Source: Pelecanus crispus (lineage: Eukaryota; Chordata; Aves; Pelecaniformes; Pelecanidae). From it: 64,000 nucleotides of DNA. Where the stretch lies: NCBI RefSeq assembly GCF_030463565.1, contig NC_134676.1, positions 23,044,728-23,108,727 on the forward strand. Reading direction: 5' to 3'. How positions within the stretch are numbered: position 1 is the stretch's first letter; the number at the start of each line of letters is the position of its first letter. The notes under the pieces were generated by a model that was not told the DNA's origin, ran no database searches, and saw nothing but the letters and a program-made list of their open reading frames with translations. Made by a program: the position numbers and the translations under genes. Shown here in pieces: positions 22,301-35,685 of this stretch.

Positions 22301-25300
22301 CCCAATCTAAAAAACACCATTTAGAGAGAAAATTAAAGCAGCTATTTCAGAAATAATGGACATCAACAAAGGGAAAACTAGACATTAATTTGTATTCTAA
22401 AGCAGAGGGTAGGAATTGCAGAAAAGTTGTAAAAGAAGTAAGTGCAGGAGGACGTGCTTAGCCAGCAGTTATGGAAACTAGAAGTTTTGATTATAGTCTC
22501 TTCTAATGAAAGAATTGGTCCAGGAACAGTTGAAACGTTCAGTAAATATTTATGACCTACATCTGGAGAAGAGTCTTGTTTATGGCGTGATGTGTGTGCA
22601 CTTACTTATAAAAGGACAGGTCAGGTTTATGTATCTCAAAAGCACCCTTTTCCAGGGAAATAACGATTCTATAAAGAAGCTGGTTCAAAGAAATCTCATA
22701 GCCAGAATCAAACAGGAGGTAAAATAGCTGGTCACAGGGGATTTCTTATATTACATATTTAGTGGATATGCTATCAAATATAAACCAGTGCTTCTGGCAA
22801 AAAAGGTGCCAGCTGATGGTGGCACCTGAAGAAAATTTTTGCCTCCTATACTTAGTTTTTACTTCCAATTAGGAAATGTAATTTTATCACTATTGCTTTT
22901 GAAACAGTCTTAGTCTACAGTATTTTCCATTGCATTATGATCCTCCAAATTAAGGGGCAGGAAGTTTTCGCTATGCTGTTTCTTTTTATTTCCCAGCAAT
23001 ACTATCTTTCACCTAGCTTCGATGATGAGGTAGGTGTTCATGCTCTCTTTTACATCTCCACAAGGTGTTTGGTCTGTTGTTTTACATATTGTATAATGTT
23101 TGCTGGAGAAAGCTAATGGTTTTGGTGTCCTTTTTGAATGGAAGTTTTTCGTAATGTGGCTGAAGACTATGATTCAGCTTAACATTTACATCACACGGAT
23201 ACTGAATTACCTACTCTCATTTACATGTCAAGACTCCTTCAGCCTAATATGACATAATGTTCTTGATTCTGAGACTTGCCAGTAAACTGTGATTAACAAC
23301 TAAACACCCACATAACAGGACTATTTCTTCCCCTCAAAGTTTTGCTTTATTCATCTCCTTGAATTTTATGCTTTTTCCTCCAATTTGCTTGTGAAAAGGG
23401 AAACCTTTTCCTTCCTGCTCCCATCAGGCATACGTTACAGGAGGCAATGTGTTTTCTCCAAGGAAAGCTTTCACTTCATCAAATATACCAAGGAAGTATT
23501 CCAAAAAACTGAGGGCACTTTTTCCTGCTCTGATTCAAAAACATTTTTCACATTAGTCACAGTCCTTTTCAAGGCAGGGAGAGGTGGGGCTCCTCGTTTT
23601 CATTCTTAAAACATTTTGAACCAAACAAGTATGTTTATACTCAGCTGTGAAACTTAACTACTTCATGCTTATTGTGTTTATTTAATTGCTCAAACATTTC
23701 CACTGGAAATTTTGCTCTCTCCATTTTGGAATGGAGAACATAAAGACATGTGAGCTCTTGTGGTTCCCACAAACTTCCCCAATAATTGCATTGCCCACTC
23801 CAGCAGTGGAAAGAACAGCCCTTGGACTCCTTTGTTAGATGAGTTCTGGGCCAGTTCTGCCTTGCTGATGTTGCTATTGAATTTCCCATTGACTTGAATG
23901 GAAGGACAATCAAATTAACAGAAATAACAGTGAGAAGCATGATGCAAATTTTATACCCTCAAAACCATTGCTGACATCAACCTAGGAGAGGCACGTACTG
24001 AATTGTTTGGCTTTTTGGAAGCTGCTGCTTGATTTTACACCACAGGAGAATCTACAGGGAAGGAAAAAAAAAAAAAAAAAGAGAGAAGGCAGAGGAGAGG
24101 GCTGTTTGAATTGCCTATGCTGAATTTGCATGTTGGCCAAATGCTTTACAAAATGCCTCTGCCTCAGGGAGCTAATAAATTAAAACAGATGCACATAACC
24201 AAGACAGGTAAAACAAGTAGGAGGACTCCTTCCTTGCACTGCACTTTCCTCAAAAAGCACAGAATAGTTGTGTCCCAATCCCCTATATCAGGGATTCAAA
24301 TTAGATCCTTTAACACTAGCAGTGGCTGACTGGAGAGGAGATATTCTCAGATATTCTTTGCTCTCTTTAACATCCTGGTAGTGCCAGAGAAGTATAAAAC
24401 AGCTTTAGTGTAACTGAGGATTGGGCTGCCACTATGGTAGGTTTGTTGCTTATTTCATAGGAAATGCCTGTATTAATTTACAAACACTCCCATAAATCAC
24501 AGCTGGAAAAATTGTGTAAGTTAAATATCTTCACTTTGCTGCCATGTGGTATAAGCTGGGGCCTTACTAGCTCTTTGCCCTTTGGAGAGAAATCAGTAAT
24601 GTGATGTTTGGATATTGTCCAAATACAACTTCTGCATCTACACTGTACACATCCTTTCTGAGAGGTGCTGATAAGCCACACCCAAACAATTCTGTTTTCT
24701 CAGGAATCTTCAGTCCTGATTCCAGTCAGTTGCCTGGAAGCAACTTTTAACAAGACAATGACTTTCTACCAGTTCTCGGCTGAGCAAAAGTTCCCCACAA
24801 AGAATCTGCATTGTAAATAAACCATATTATAAATAAACCACTGCACTACATGTTTGTCTTGTACGTTGAGCATCTTTCACCCTAAGTTGAGAATGCATTA
24901 AAAAATGTATTGAACACAATATGGTAAATGCAAATGTAATAATGTAGTGATTTCATGATATGGTATCAGTTTGATGCTCACTTAAAAATATTTTTTTATT
25001 ATGTGTCCTTCAGTTCTTTGAAATGTTGGCCAGTTCACTAATGCGGTCAGTAAATACGGAAAAGAACGTGGGATTCTGACATTTACCTTCTGCATTAGAG
25101 TGCATCACTTTGTTCACCACCTCTGAAATGATTTGTTGTAGGCAGGTTGCGCTTTGATCTTGATTGCACTTCTCATATATTTGGTGTTCAACACAGAAAC
25201 CTCAACTGCAACTTAGCCAGGAGTTCTCCCATGGCCCCACTTCTCTGCTAACTGGGGAAGTCTATAGTGAGAATGCTATATAATGGGGTGTGGTGATGTA

Positions 25301-28300
25301 TTGTTAAAGCTCTAATTTTAATAATTCACAAGGTAGGAAATTTCAAACTTATTTTCAGAGATGTTTCTTCTGTCATTTTTCACTTTCAAATTCTGATAGG
25401 GCATTGAATTGCATAATCCCAAATCGTCAGATACCAAGACATAATACAATACAGACAAAACTGAAATGCACTGTTGTCTGCAATGAGCCATGCAGACATG
25501 TAAAATATGCCTATAAATATATGTATATGTACATGTATAATTGTACACATACATATATATATAAACACACACAGAATAGTGTTCTATCATACTGTATTTG
25601 GGGATATGTATTGTACAATCATTCAATATAAAGGAACACTTAACAGTAATGTCTACCAGTGCTACCTTTAAAGGATTTGGGATTATGCTATGTGAACACC
25701 AGAGGGATTAGATTTAATGTCTGTGCAGAAAGTGGTAAAATAAGAGGGAAGATAATTCTATAAATGCAATACTCAGTTACACAAAAGCTTCCTTAAGATG
25801 GGCCTAATTGTATGTACATTTATGCCTGCTTTAATGTTGCTGTATTTTGTCTGAGTGATACAAAGGGGCCATAAAGTGGATATGTCTGTCTTTGTAGTTA
25901 GTGTTTATTGCACTTATATTAAAGGTTTTTATTGTTTTGATTTTGGTTTGGAGGGAGATTTGTATATAATTATTTATTACTTGTTTGTTTAACAATTATA
26001 GCATAAATACAATACATTAAATAACCTCACAGGCTGCTGAAAGTAGATATAGCTCAGACCACTTCAGTTTTCAGACCACTTCAGTGTTATTTTAGCATTA
26101 TTGTATGAATCTTTCTCAGTTATGATTTGTGGTGTTTAAGAATGTTATTCTCATTGACCAAAATTCCTTCAACTATTGCATTTTACTTTTTCTCATAAAA
26201 AAATAAAGAACATAGCGGAATGCTTTCTTTTTACAGTCTACATTTCTTTTTATTTATTGATTTGATTTCTGCAGCACCAATTTGATTTCTTAGTGTATAA
26301 GGATACGTTAGTGTCTCTTTAAATCACTTGTGAACCTTTTAATAGCACCCTCTGTGTTTATAGAAGCTGCCAGAAACCAGTCAGAGCAGCAGCATGCCCC
26401 TAGCTACATCTTGCATGTTTGTGTATTATTTAGTAAGTGCGGTTATTTGGGACTCAATTATACCTCATGGTTTCTTCATACTGTTTTTGTTGTGGAACAA
26501 GCAAAAGACACGTATAATGACCCACAGCTCTAAGTACCTTTCCGCATTTAGCATGCTGAAAGCCTGCAAAGTTTCAGTACACACTTCAGTTCATCAGAAT
26601 TTCCAACTGTGAATGCTCCTATTTACATATTCTCCCACAAAAAATAAAGACACTCTAGGGACCAATGTTATGCAACCCCACCTACATTGTTCTTCGTGTT
26701 TCTAGCCCTTCCATCTCTCAGGCCTTATCCTCTTTGAACGCCTGCAAGATAAGAGGGACTATGTAGCATGCCTGGAATGTTTCTAAATCCAGGAACTAGT
26801 AGGCCAAAAAGGGAATCAGATTCCAGAGCCTAGGGCCTTGCATGGGGTGTAGTCTTTTATTCCTGAACTCCCAAATAGTTTGGAAAGCATCAGATTTGGG
26901 GCTCTGTTTTCTGGTCCACAGCTATCTAACACATACGTAGTGATAACATACAAGAAATGTAAAGAAGAAAATAAGGAATATGTAGCTCCTTTGTCTAAGT
27001 ATTGGTTAGCAGCTGTAATTCTGAAGGCTAGATGATTTTTCTCTTCAAACATAACTACATCTTCACAAAGAATGTATATTTAATATGCCAATGTTTTCTG
27101 CTTATTAAATACAGCTAATTAAACTCAGTGTTTAGCTGTTTAAAGAGGAGAATTCTAAACAAAATAGGAGTCTGTGTAAAAACATGAAGTGCCCATTTCA
27201 GGGAGATCGTGGCATTTTCTATTATTTGCCTGAGATTTACTCTTTCTAGAACACAGAAGGCAGTGGTAAGAACCAAGTGGTTGCCCTGTACTGTGGTCCA
27301 ATACTGCAGATGTGTGCAAAGAAGATACAGGCTTATTTGTGGACTTGACTGTAGTATCACATTTCTTACAGCTGTTCCCCTTTTCCTAAGAGATATAGTT
27401 AGAACCTAGAATTTTCTTTTTTTTCATAAAAGTTTTACAAAACAAACAATGACACAAGTTCAGGGCAAATACACTTCACATAAAGCAGGAATTGATAGGA
27501 GTATGGTTTGGGATAGTCTTTATTTAGGTCAATTTTAAGAAAGTATACTGAATTTTATTTTTCATCTTTTTATTAGCTGTGCATTCTTCCATATCGAAGA
27601 CCATGTACCACTACTACCAGTGAGTCAAAGTATTTTTATTTGTAAAATCCTTAGTGGAAGCTATAAGACATCCTTTCCTAGTTTAGATTGCTACCAGATT
27701 TTTACCAACAAAACATCTGGATACTTGGAACTCATCTGTTTATGACTGTTAGTGTAAAATAAAGTGGGATAAGTATTACAGAATATGTCCATTTGTGGAC
27801 ACTCATACTGTGTAAACAGGTTTTCCTGTTTACGTTATCTAGTTCCAAAGTGAATTAAAGGCAACAAAACTCAATTTTGCCTTGAATGCTAAGAAATTTG
27901 GAGCTGCCATGGCTACTCAGTCCTTTGACAAATGGTTGCCAAATGAACTGCTAATTTTTATGCCAGGTTAGCTCTCTAGCTCATTTTGCTGCTATGTAGA
28001 TAAATGCCAGCCCAGGTGAAGGGGCAGGACCTATGTGCTAGCACACACGACTGCTTCTCTTTCCTTGAGTCAGAGAAGTTCCTCTGACGCACACCTTTCC
28101 ACCTGCCAGGGCACGAAGAAAAAGCAGTGGGGGGAAAAAATTGCCAGTGTTGGTAGCAGCTGGCTGTTGAATTTGTTTGGCCATACTGTCAAACTACGTC
28201 ATCAGTAACCCAGTCGTGGAATGCGTCTGCCATACAACAGAATCACATCAGGTCTTCTGTATCCAGGTCCTTTTGGGGATATGATTCTCTTAGAAAGCAA

Positions 28301-29107
28301 GAATAATACAGAACAACTGTACTGTAAAGCAAGATTTTCAAACAGTGGCCTGTAGGCCATCTCCAGAATTTAGGTCGCATCAACAAGATCTGACTCCAAC
28401 AGTTGCCAATCCTTAGGATAGACCTAGGTTGTAGTGTCACCCACCAAACTTTTCGTGTAACCTAGAGTGAAAAGCTTCTAGAAGCTCCCATTTGAATTGG
28501 CTCTGCTAAGCATCATGATATCTACCACGTGCATTTTCAGGTCTTCTAAGCAAATGGATACTGCTATCAGCAATATTGTGGAGGTCAGAGAAGTCTGCTC
28601 AAGCAGGAGTCCATAACATCTTTTTCTTCTTCTGTACAGCATATAGGCTGAGGAAGAATCACTTGCTATGCCGGGAAAGAGCTGTGCCCCGAGAGATCAA
28701 CTCCATTCACTCATTTACACTGTGCACAGTATTAAGCACTTTGTCTGCATGGACTTCTCTCTCAAGCTGCTGGCACTGTATCCCTCCAGCAAAGGATGGG
28801 CCCCCTTTCAGAAACAGAGAACTGTTCTGTCCCTAATGCTCTCCCATCCCATCCCCATCCCGAATCAGATCCCATTCCTGGAGGGTTTTACACATGCCTC
28901 CTTCTCTACTTCATGCACTGAATTTTTGTTTCTCTGCTTCTAATTCAGCTGTGTCTCTAACAAGCATTGGTGGAAGGATTCATCTTGTCTTCCTGCTACA
29001 GCTGAGCCCTAATACCTCATTACAGCTGCTAGAAAGAAGTGCCAATTTAAGGGTGAAATTTATCTGACCAAACTCAGACATTGAGCTTAGGATAAGATGA
29101 ACTGTAA
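22301..29107. other. Intergenic, no gene recognised
   Basis: About 6.8 kb of AT-rich sequence. It has a poly-A run (about 24062-24080) and an AT/GT-rich alternating tract (25505-25578). A decayed TGACTTGAATGG motif lies at 23890-23901. There is no protein-like frame and no recognised repeat of any length. Confidence 0.5.
25505..25578. repeat. Alternating AT/GT-rich low-complexity tract
   Basis: Runs of TATATG, TACATG, ACATAC and ACACAC alternate purine and pyrimidine and contain short palindromes. The tract is prone to slippage and to non-B DNA. Confidence 0.8.
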
Positions 29108-29112
29108 CCCTG

Positions 29113-29671
29113 TGTCCTGGTTTCAGCTGGGATAGAGTTCATTTTCTTCCTAGTAGCAGGCACAGTGCTGTGTTTTGGATTTAGGACAAGAATGCTGATA
29201 ACACACTGATGTTTTAGTTGTTGCTAAGTACTGCTTATGCTAGTCAAGGACTTTTCAGCTTCCCATGCTCTGCCAGGTGCACGAGAAACTTGGAGGGGGC
29301 ACAGCCAGAATAGTTGATCCAGACTGACCAAAGGGCTATTCCATACCACATAACGTCATGCTCAGTATATAAACTGGGGGGGGTTGGCCGGGGAGCAGCG
29401 ATCGCTGCTCAGGAACTATCTGGGCATCAGTCGGCGGGTGGTGAGCAATTGCATTGTGCATCACTTGCTTTGTATATTATTATTATTATTATTTTATTGT
29501 TACTATTATCATTACTATTTTACTTTATTTCAATTATTAAACTGTTCTTATCTCAACCCAGGAGCGTTTCTCACTCTTACTCCTCCGATTCTCTCCCCCA
29601 TCCCATCAGGGCAGGGGGAGTGAGCGAGCGGCTGCGTGGTGCTTAGTGCTGGCTGGGGCTAAACCACGACA
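29113..29671 (+). mobile_element. Solo LTR of an avian endogenous retrovirus (copy 2)
   Basis: Same family as 1127-1673, from TGTCCTGG to ACGACA, 559 bp, flanked by perfect 5-bp duplications CCCTG (29108-29112 and 29672-29676). The TATA box TATATAAA is at 29366-29373. Just upstream is ACGTCA (29354-29359), a CRE-like half site that is mutated in the other two copies. An ATTAAA polyadenylation-type hexamer follows the ATT-rich stretch (near 29536). There is no internal viral sequence. Confidence 0.93.
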
Positions 29672-32600
29672 CCCTGAAATGCCTAGTTGTTTCTGCAGTA
29701 ACGTTAAAGGGATTTCATATCAGTAGGCCATCCATAAATACGTACTTACAGTTCAGTTAATCTCACATGTATGTGCCGCTCCTCTCCTCCTTCTTCTCAT
29801 GCTGTACCCTAACAGCCATCCCACCCAGAAATTACGTGACTCCTCCTCATCACTCCAGAAGCATATGTGGGTGCTTGAGGCACACATACTCTTCAAACTG
29901 AACACCTTGAAAATCTAGTATAGCAGCCTCACAGCAAAAAGAATGGCATTCAGAAGACATTTTTCCCCCACTGTAAAATGAAATTGCACTGTATAGTTTT
30001 CATGACTAAACTAGGCTTGCTTTTCAAACTACATAAATGTTTAGTAAAAGGATTCTCTCCTTGCCTTCAGAAATAAACACAATTCTATGTTTCTATGTTT
30101 TGTGTTTCAGTATAGATTTTGATATTTTCTTTGCCTGCCACTTTCCAGAATGACACTGTGCTTATTGGATTGTATCATGAACTACTTGATATTGCCTAAA
30201 TTGCTTTGAAAGCAATTCATAAACCGGAAAGTAACGTCCAGGAGAGCCTTTATAAATACACAAGAGGATCTTGTCATTACATCTGGAAATTAAAAGCATT
30301 TGTATTGAGATTATATGGCAGAAAGTAGGAACAATTTTTAACATTCATACTTGGTTAACCTGTTTGTCTGTAGAAAAAAATACCAATAAGGAAAGAAAAA
30401 ATTATGATATAAAAATGAACATCTTAGTTATCTTCTAATAAAAACAGTTTTATTAATATCAACATTGTGTGTATAAATGTCTATATGAATTTGAATTATT
30501 GCACAGCACATAAAGGAGAATAGTCTGGTCTCCTAAGTCAGTGCTGTCCCACATAACAATAAAATTAGGTAGACAATGCTGCAGCATCCTGGCAACAGAA
30601 TCTCCTTGGAGTCATATGATGAGGAGGTGGGATTTTGTGCTCTCATGCATAGCTATGAAGTAAAGCACATGGAAAGACCTTTACCAGCGAAAGGAACATC
30701 AGGGTGCCTGTCAAATTGCTTTTCTTATTATTCTTTCTCTAGCTGTACAAGTCCTTCCTGAGTCCCGCTCCTATTATTCAGGCCTCTCGCAGGCCTCCCT
30801 GCACAGTGTGGGGTATGTGTGCTGTTGTGACCTATGGAAGAGAATTGCCAAAGTGCTGAATGACCCATAGCTGCACACTGGGATGCAGAGGGCAATCTTG
30901 CTTCGGCTTGCTCTCACTCTTCACATATTTATTTCACAGAAAGTGTGTATGACTCATTTCTGAAATTCTTTGTGTTACCTGTAAGCACTGTGGAAGTCAA
31001 AAGAGACAAATTAATAGATAAGCTGGCAGTGGTTTTGAGAATCTCTCTGAGAGTCTCATATCTTCTACATTCTCACTCAGTTTCTTGTCCAAAACCAAGG
31101 AAGCACATAGGGCCAGAGCCTGTGCATGGGAGCTGCTATGCCCCACATGAAGGAAGTATTTCTGTACGCAACGTAATGCTTTTTAAGTATTTCTGAAGGT
31201 GTTTAAGTCATCTTCTTTTTGGAAGTCAGCAGTTTGCCTCAGAATATCCTTGAGGTAGCCCAGGGAGATGTTGCTATGAGTAATTCTTGTTCCCGGTGTG
31301 TATAATTCTTATATAACAAAATCCCATATTTCCTTTAGGCTTTGAAAATAACTGTTTCCATTTTCACTTTGTTTGGTACTTGCATAGATAAATGTCTAAA
31401 ATATTATGGACGTCCCCTGGCGATGGATATACTTGGATTGCATGGGATAGCTCTTACCTCTGGTAGTAAACGGTGACCAATTTTTGTTCTGTTGTGCCAT
31501 GTATTTACCTATTCAGAAGAAAAAAAAAGAAACTGACTTTTTTTCTGTTGTCCTACACGAGCCTAAAATTAGCTCTTTGTTGTATCTATTAAACTTGATT
31601 GCAGTCATCTTACCTAACATGGAAGTAAAAAGTTAAGAGGTAAGCATATGAGAATGGTGAGTAACCACATGATTCAGTGCACTTAGAAGTCAGTGGAAGG
31701 GCTCCTGTTAATTTCAGTGGGTACTGGATGAGTTGGTGCTGTGGACCTCCATTTTGGGATTTAGTCTGATTTAAGCTCGGGTATATTAATGGATATAGAT
31801 GTCTTTGTGTGTTCACAAGTGTAATACTTCAGCATTTTAAAGAAAATAAAACAATGCAAATGGATGTTCTCTCCTGCATTAAATGAAGTTCTGTTAATGT
31901 TTACTTTGAATGGCTGTTTGCTTAGTACAGCTAATGTGGAGCAGAGTCTACTTTGTCCACAGAATGACATTTCCAAGTGCTGAGTAAATGGCTAAGGAAT
32001 TATAAAATTAGTTGCTCAAAATCGAGCCAAAGGGATGATACCAGTTTCTACAGAGCTGTGTATATATTCCAGGTATTAAGTAATTTCTTTTTCATTGCTG
32101 ATGTGCAACAAACCAGTTGCAAACAGAAGTGTCGCAAGATTTTTCCCCCCTATTTTTAAGTATTGCATTATGCCATTTTTCTATAGTTTTTTTTTTTAAG
32201 TCATATTGAACAGGAAGCACTAAGAAAATACCTTGCTGAGATTGTTTATACTGTTTATACAGTACTTTCCATGCACAAAAATATAATTGTGAATCCAGCA
32301 GTGAGCACACAAAGAAAACAACCTGTTAGGGTTTTTTTCTTTTTTCTCCATGTTTATTTTATAACATACTGCACTGCTATTTATAGGATAATGTTTCACA
32401 GCACAAGCTGCTGTGTTTTTGTGCAGCCTCCTCACCTATAGAAAGCTGGTTGTCCTGTGCCCACAGTCCTACTACTTAATTTCTCGACTTTCTTTTAGAT
32501 GAGGAATAATTCTAGATATGTATGACTGATGCAGGCCACTTTCAAGTGATGAAGGTCACTCTTACTGAATGCACTGTATTCAGTACATAAATAATTGCTG

Positions 32601-35600
32601 TGATTTCAGCTAGGTGTTCCTAATGATGCCCTAATGTGGTTGCACATCACATTATCAATCTTCAGAATACTATTTAGAAATTCATCTTTTAGATATTAAT
32701 CTTTAACAATAGCCATGTATCATCAGTTATATATAAAGCATGAATTTGGGGATATTGGTATATGTTTGGGAGTAGGGCCAATATTTTGTCCATATTATCA
32801 GATTATAGGAAGGTTATGGCAGTATAATCACATAGCACTGGCTTTTAATTATTGGTCATAGTTTGTGTTGCAGTCAATAAATCTGCTTATAAAATAGTTG
32901 TATTAAGAAGCAAAATTAATATAGCTGAATTGGTTATTGCTATTGCTGGTGCATAATGAGACTACCTGCTCACGTGGAAGGTAAAAGCTAAGTTCATGTG
33001 GATTTTTTACAATTAGTTGCTGACAAATGTATCTTGGTGCTTTTTGTGCTCTTTTCCAGATAGTCTTTCAGTCTGAAATCTAGGAGGAAAAAAAAAAAAA
33101 ATCCACCATTCCTTTCAGCGCTAACGCTCTAAATATGGTTTCGTGTTTAACATCTACCCTCCTTTTCTCACAGCCATGCTAACTGACATATCTACCTCTG
33201 TGGGGGCTGTCATGGTGAAATACTGGGTGGTCTATAACTACAACAATTCCTGAGTTAACTCAGGAGCAGGCAATAACCTTTTATGGGTGAGCCTGAAAGT
33301 CCTGATCCTCCGTGTGCTGCAATCACATACAGACAATGGGTGACATCTTGGCTTCGCTACATGCGAGTGGCAAAGATCCCACTGCGTTCTTCAGTACAGC
33401 CAGGATTTCACTAATTGAGTATTTGAAGTAGTAATCCCTCTCAAAAGCTGACTATTGTGGAGTGGCACTGGCAGACCAGCGGCTATCCTACTGCAAGCCT
33501 TTTCCTCCCAGCTGATGAATTGGAAGCAGCACCTCCTGTCAGGCTCAGTAAGGGGCACTGATTGAGGAGCGCTGTTTCAGGGTACAAGAAGCAGCAGCAC
33601 AGCTGGAGTGAAACTAAAAGTGATAGGCCTGGTTTCAACATACAGGCCTGATTAAAAGTACTATACAGTGGGTGTATTTCAATTAAATTTGAGTTGAAAC
33701 AAATACGTGTGTTCAACAGCATTAATAAGGAGAGAAGTGAGAATGATGAGAAAGGAATACAGTGGGCAGGGTTGTGGAAGAAACATGAGGACAAGAACAT
33801 TTTAGTTAAGATTTGTATTTATATGGAGTTGCTCTCAGTCTTTGTACTCCCTCATTCTTATTCCCACCAGTGTAGTCTTACAATAACCTGTACCCAACTC
33901 TTATTTTACAAATGGTGAGGCTGGAGCAAGTGAATGGTGAGGATAAGACATACGGGTTCAACATTAACCTCGAAATGTGGCTGCCTCAGAAGGAATCCTT
34001 ACTCCTCCTTACTGCCTCCATGCTCCCCTGCACTCCTTTGGCGCTTGTGAGGCCACAAAGGAGGATGACTCAGTGAGCTAATCCAGAAGATATGTAAGCC
34101 CCCACAAGTGAGTATTTCTGCCAGTTTAGCCCCTGGCTCTGTGAGGTCAGACCTATCCCAAGAAAAGCAAAAGCAGCTCGTGGGAGAATCAGGCGGGAGC
34201 AGGGCAGCTCTTTTCCCAGCAGTTAGCCAGCTGATCAGTTTTGCCATAACATGAAACCTCACTCTTGGTTATTCAGAACTTGGCTTCAGATATTTATGAC
34301 TTCATCCAGAGAATATCCCATCTGACTGCAAAGAGAGCTGCAGGTGTCCAGCACTTTTGAAAAGACAGGCTCAGTGTCTAAGGCAAAGCATCTGGAATTA
34401 GAAGCTGCTTTTGAATGTTTGAAACTTTGTGATTCACTCAGTTAAGACACAAGCCAGTGGCACAGTCTGAAATAGATCTGCTGCCTCCTGCCTCTCAGCC
34501 ACACTCCCTGTGCAGTAATGCTCATGCTAGACCCTGCCATCTCCCACATACTTTGTGACTCATTCTGTCCCTAAAATTATTTGCACCTGGTGTTTTATTA
34601 ACAGTGTAATGGTTGAAAATATGGCCTTCAGAAGTGTTTAATTAAACCACAATAATTTTCTTATCGTAAATCCACAAGCTTTTATCCTTTGTATGTTCCC
34701 AAGCACCTGTATTCTTCCATGGCATTTTGCTCTTGACACTATTTAGTAGCAGTTAGGCACAGATGCACTTATATTGGGAGGATGTAACGTCCCTCTCCCT
34801 TACCTCTGGTTCCTACTTGGTATGCCCAGTGTACTCTTCTTTATTGCCATTAGATCTATCTTTAAAATTCCTTCCTTCCATGAAGCTCTCCTCTTGTGCT
34901 CCTCAGCAAAGACAGATCACTGGGGTTTTTTTTTTTTTTTCATTTCTGTGCTTTCTGTATTGCTAAGTCAGAGCATAATATCTTTAGAGCAGGCACATTG
35001 TCTGTGTGCTTTACTAGAACGACAAAGGCACCTGCAGCCCTCATTAATATTACTACTGCCATTGCTCCCTTGGAATCCTTAAACTCTTATTCCCTTTTAC
35101 AGCATAATCAATTCCCTGTGTATGGGTTTTGTATATCTTCTGGCATGAAATTAGGCAGAGCTGATCTTGTGAATGCGACATGCATAACCCAGAAACTAAA
35201 AGATGGAAGTAAGCTGACTGGCTAGCCAGCTAGAAATTTCTCTGATAGAGTAGCCATTTAGGATTGCTTTGGTGATAAAGGTGTAATATTTACAAAGAAG
35301 CGTGCCTGCATAGTGAAAATATTGTGAGTATTGTGGGCCTTAAAATGAACACTGTGCTTATCTTTGTTTCACTCCTTCCCCTTCAAAAATGTTTGGAGAT
35401 TGTTGCTGGAGGAGAAGCACAAGGTCAGTTCTGACTTTTCCCCCAGCAGAAGGCCTGAGAGCCACTAAGCACTGCACAATCATGCCCTTTGCTTGCTATT
35501 CTGCTGTCCAGTAAATCTTGCTTCTTTGCTTACATTGGCTTCACAGCCTGTGTCCTGGGCATTTGGATTGTCTTCTGTGAAGGGAGATTTGTGGACTTAA

Positions 35601-35614
35601 ACTTACTGTGGCCA

Positions 35615-35685
35615 AAGAAGGATCTGAACTTGGATTTCCCACTTCAGGTAAGTGCTCTAGGCACTAGGTTGGATAGGTAAGTTAC
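35615..35685 (-). repeat. Probable ancient tRNA-derived SINE head
   Basis: On the minus strand an A-box-like TAGTGCCTAGAGCAC is followed about 25 bases later by a B-box-like AAGTTCAGATCC. The spacing and wording resemble old tRNA-headed amniote SINEs. The body could not be recognised. This is a weak call. Confidence 0.35.

Noticed and set aside
34774..35225. Hydrophobic frames with a run of Phe
   Set aside because: The Phe run is only the translated T-run at 34926-34940; the rest resembles no protein.
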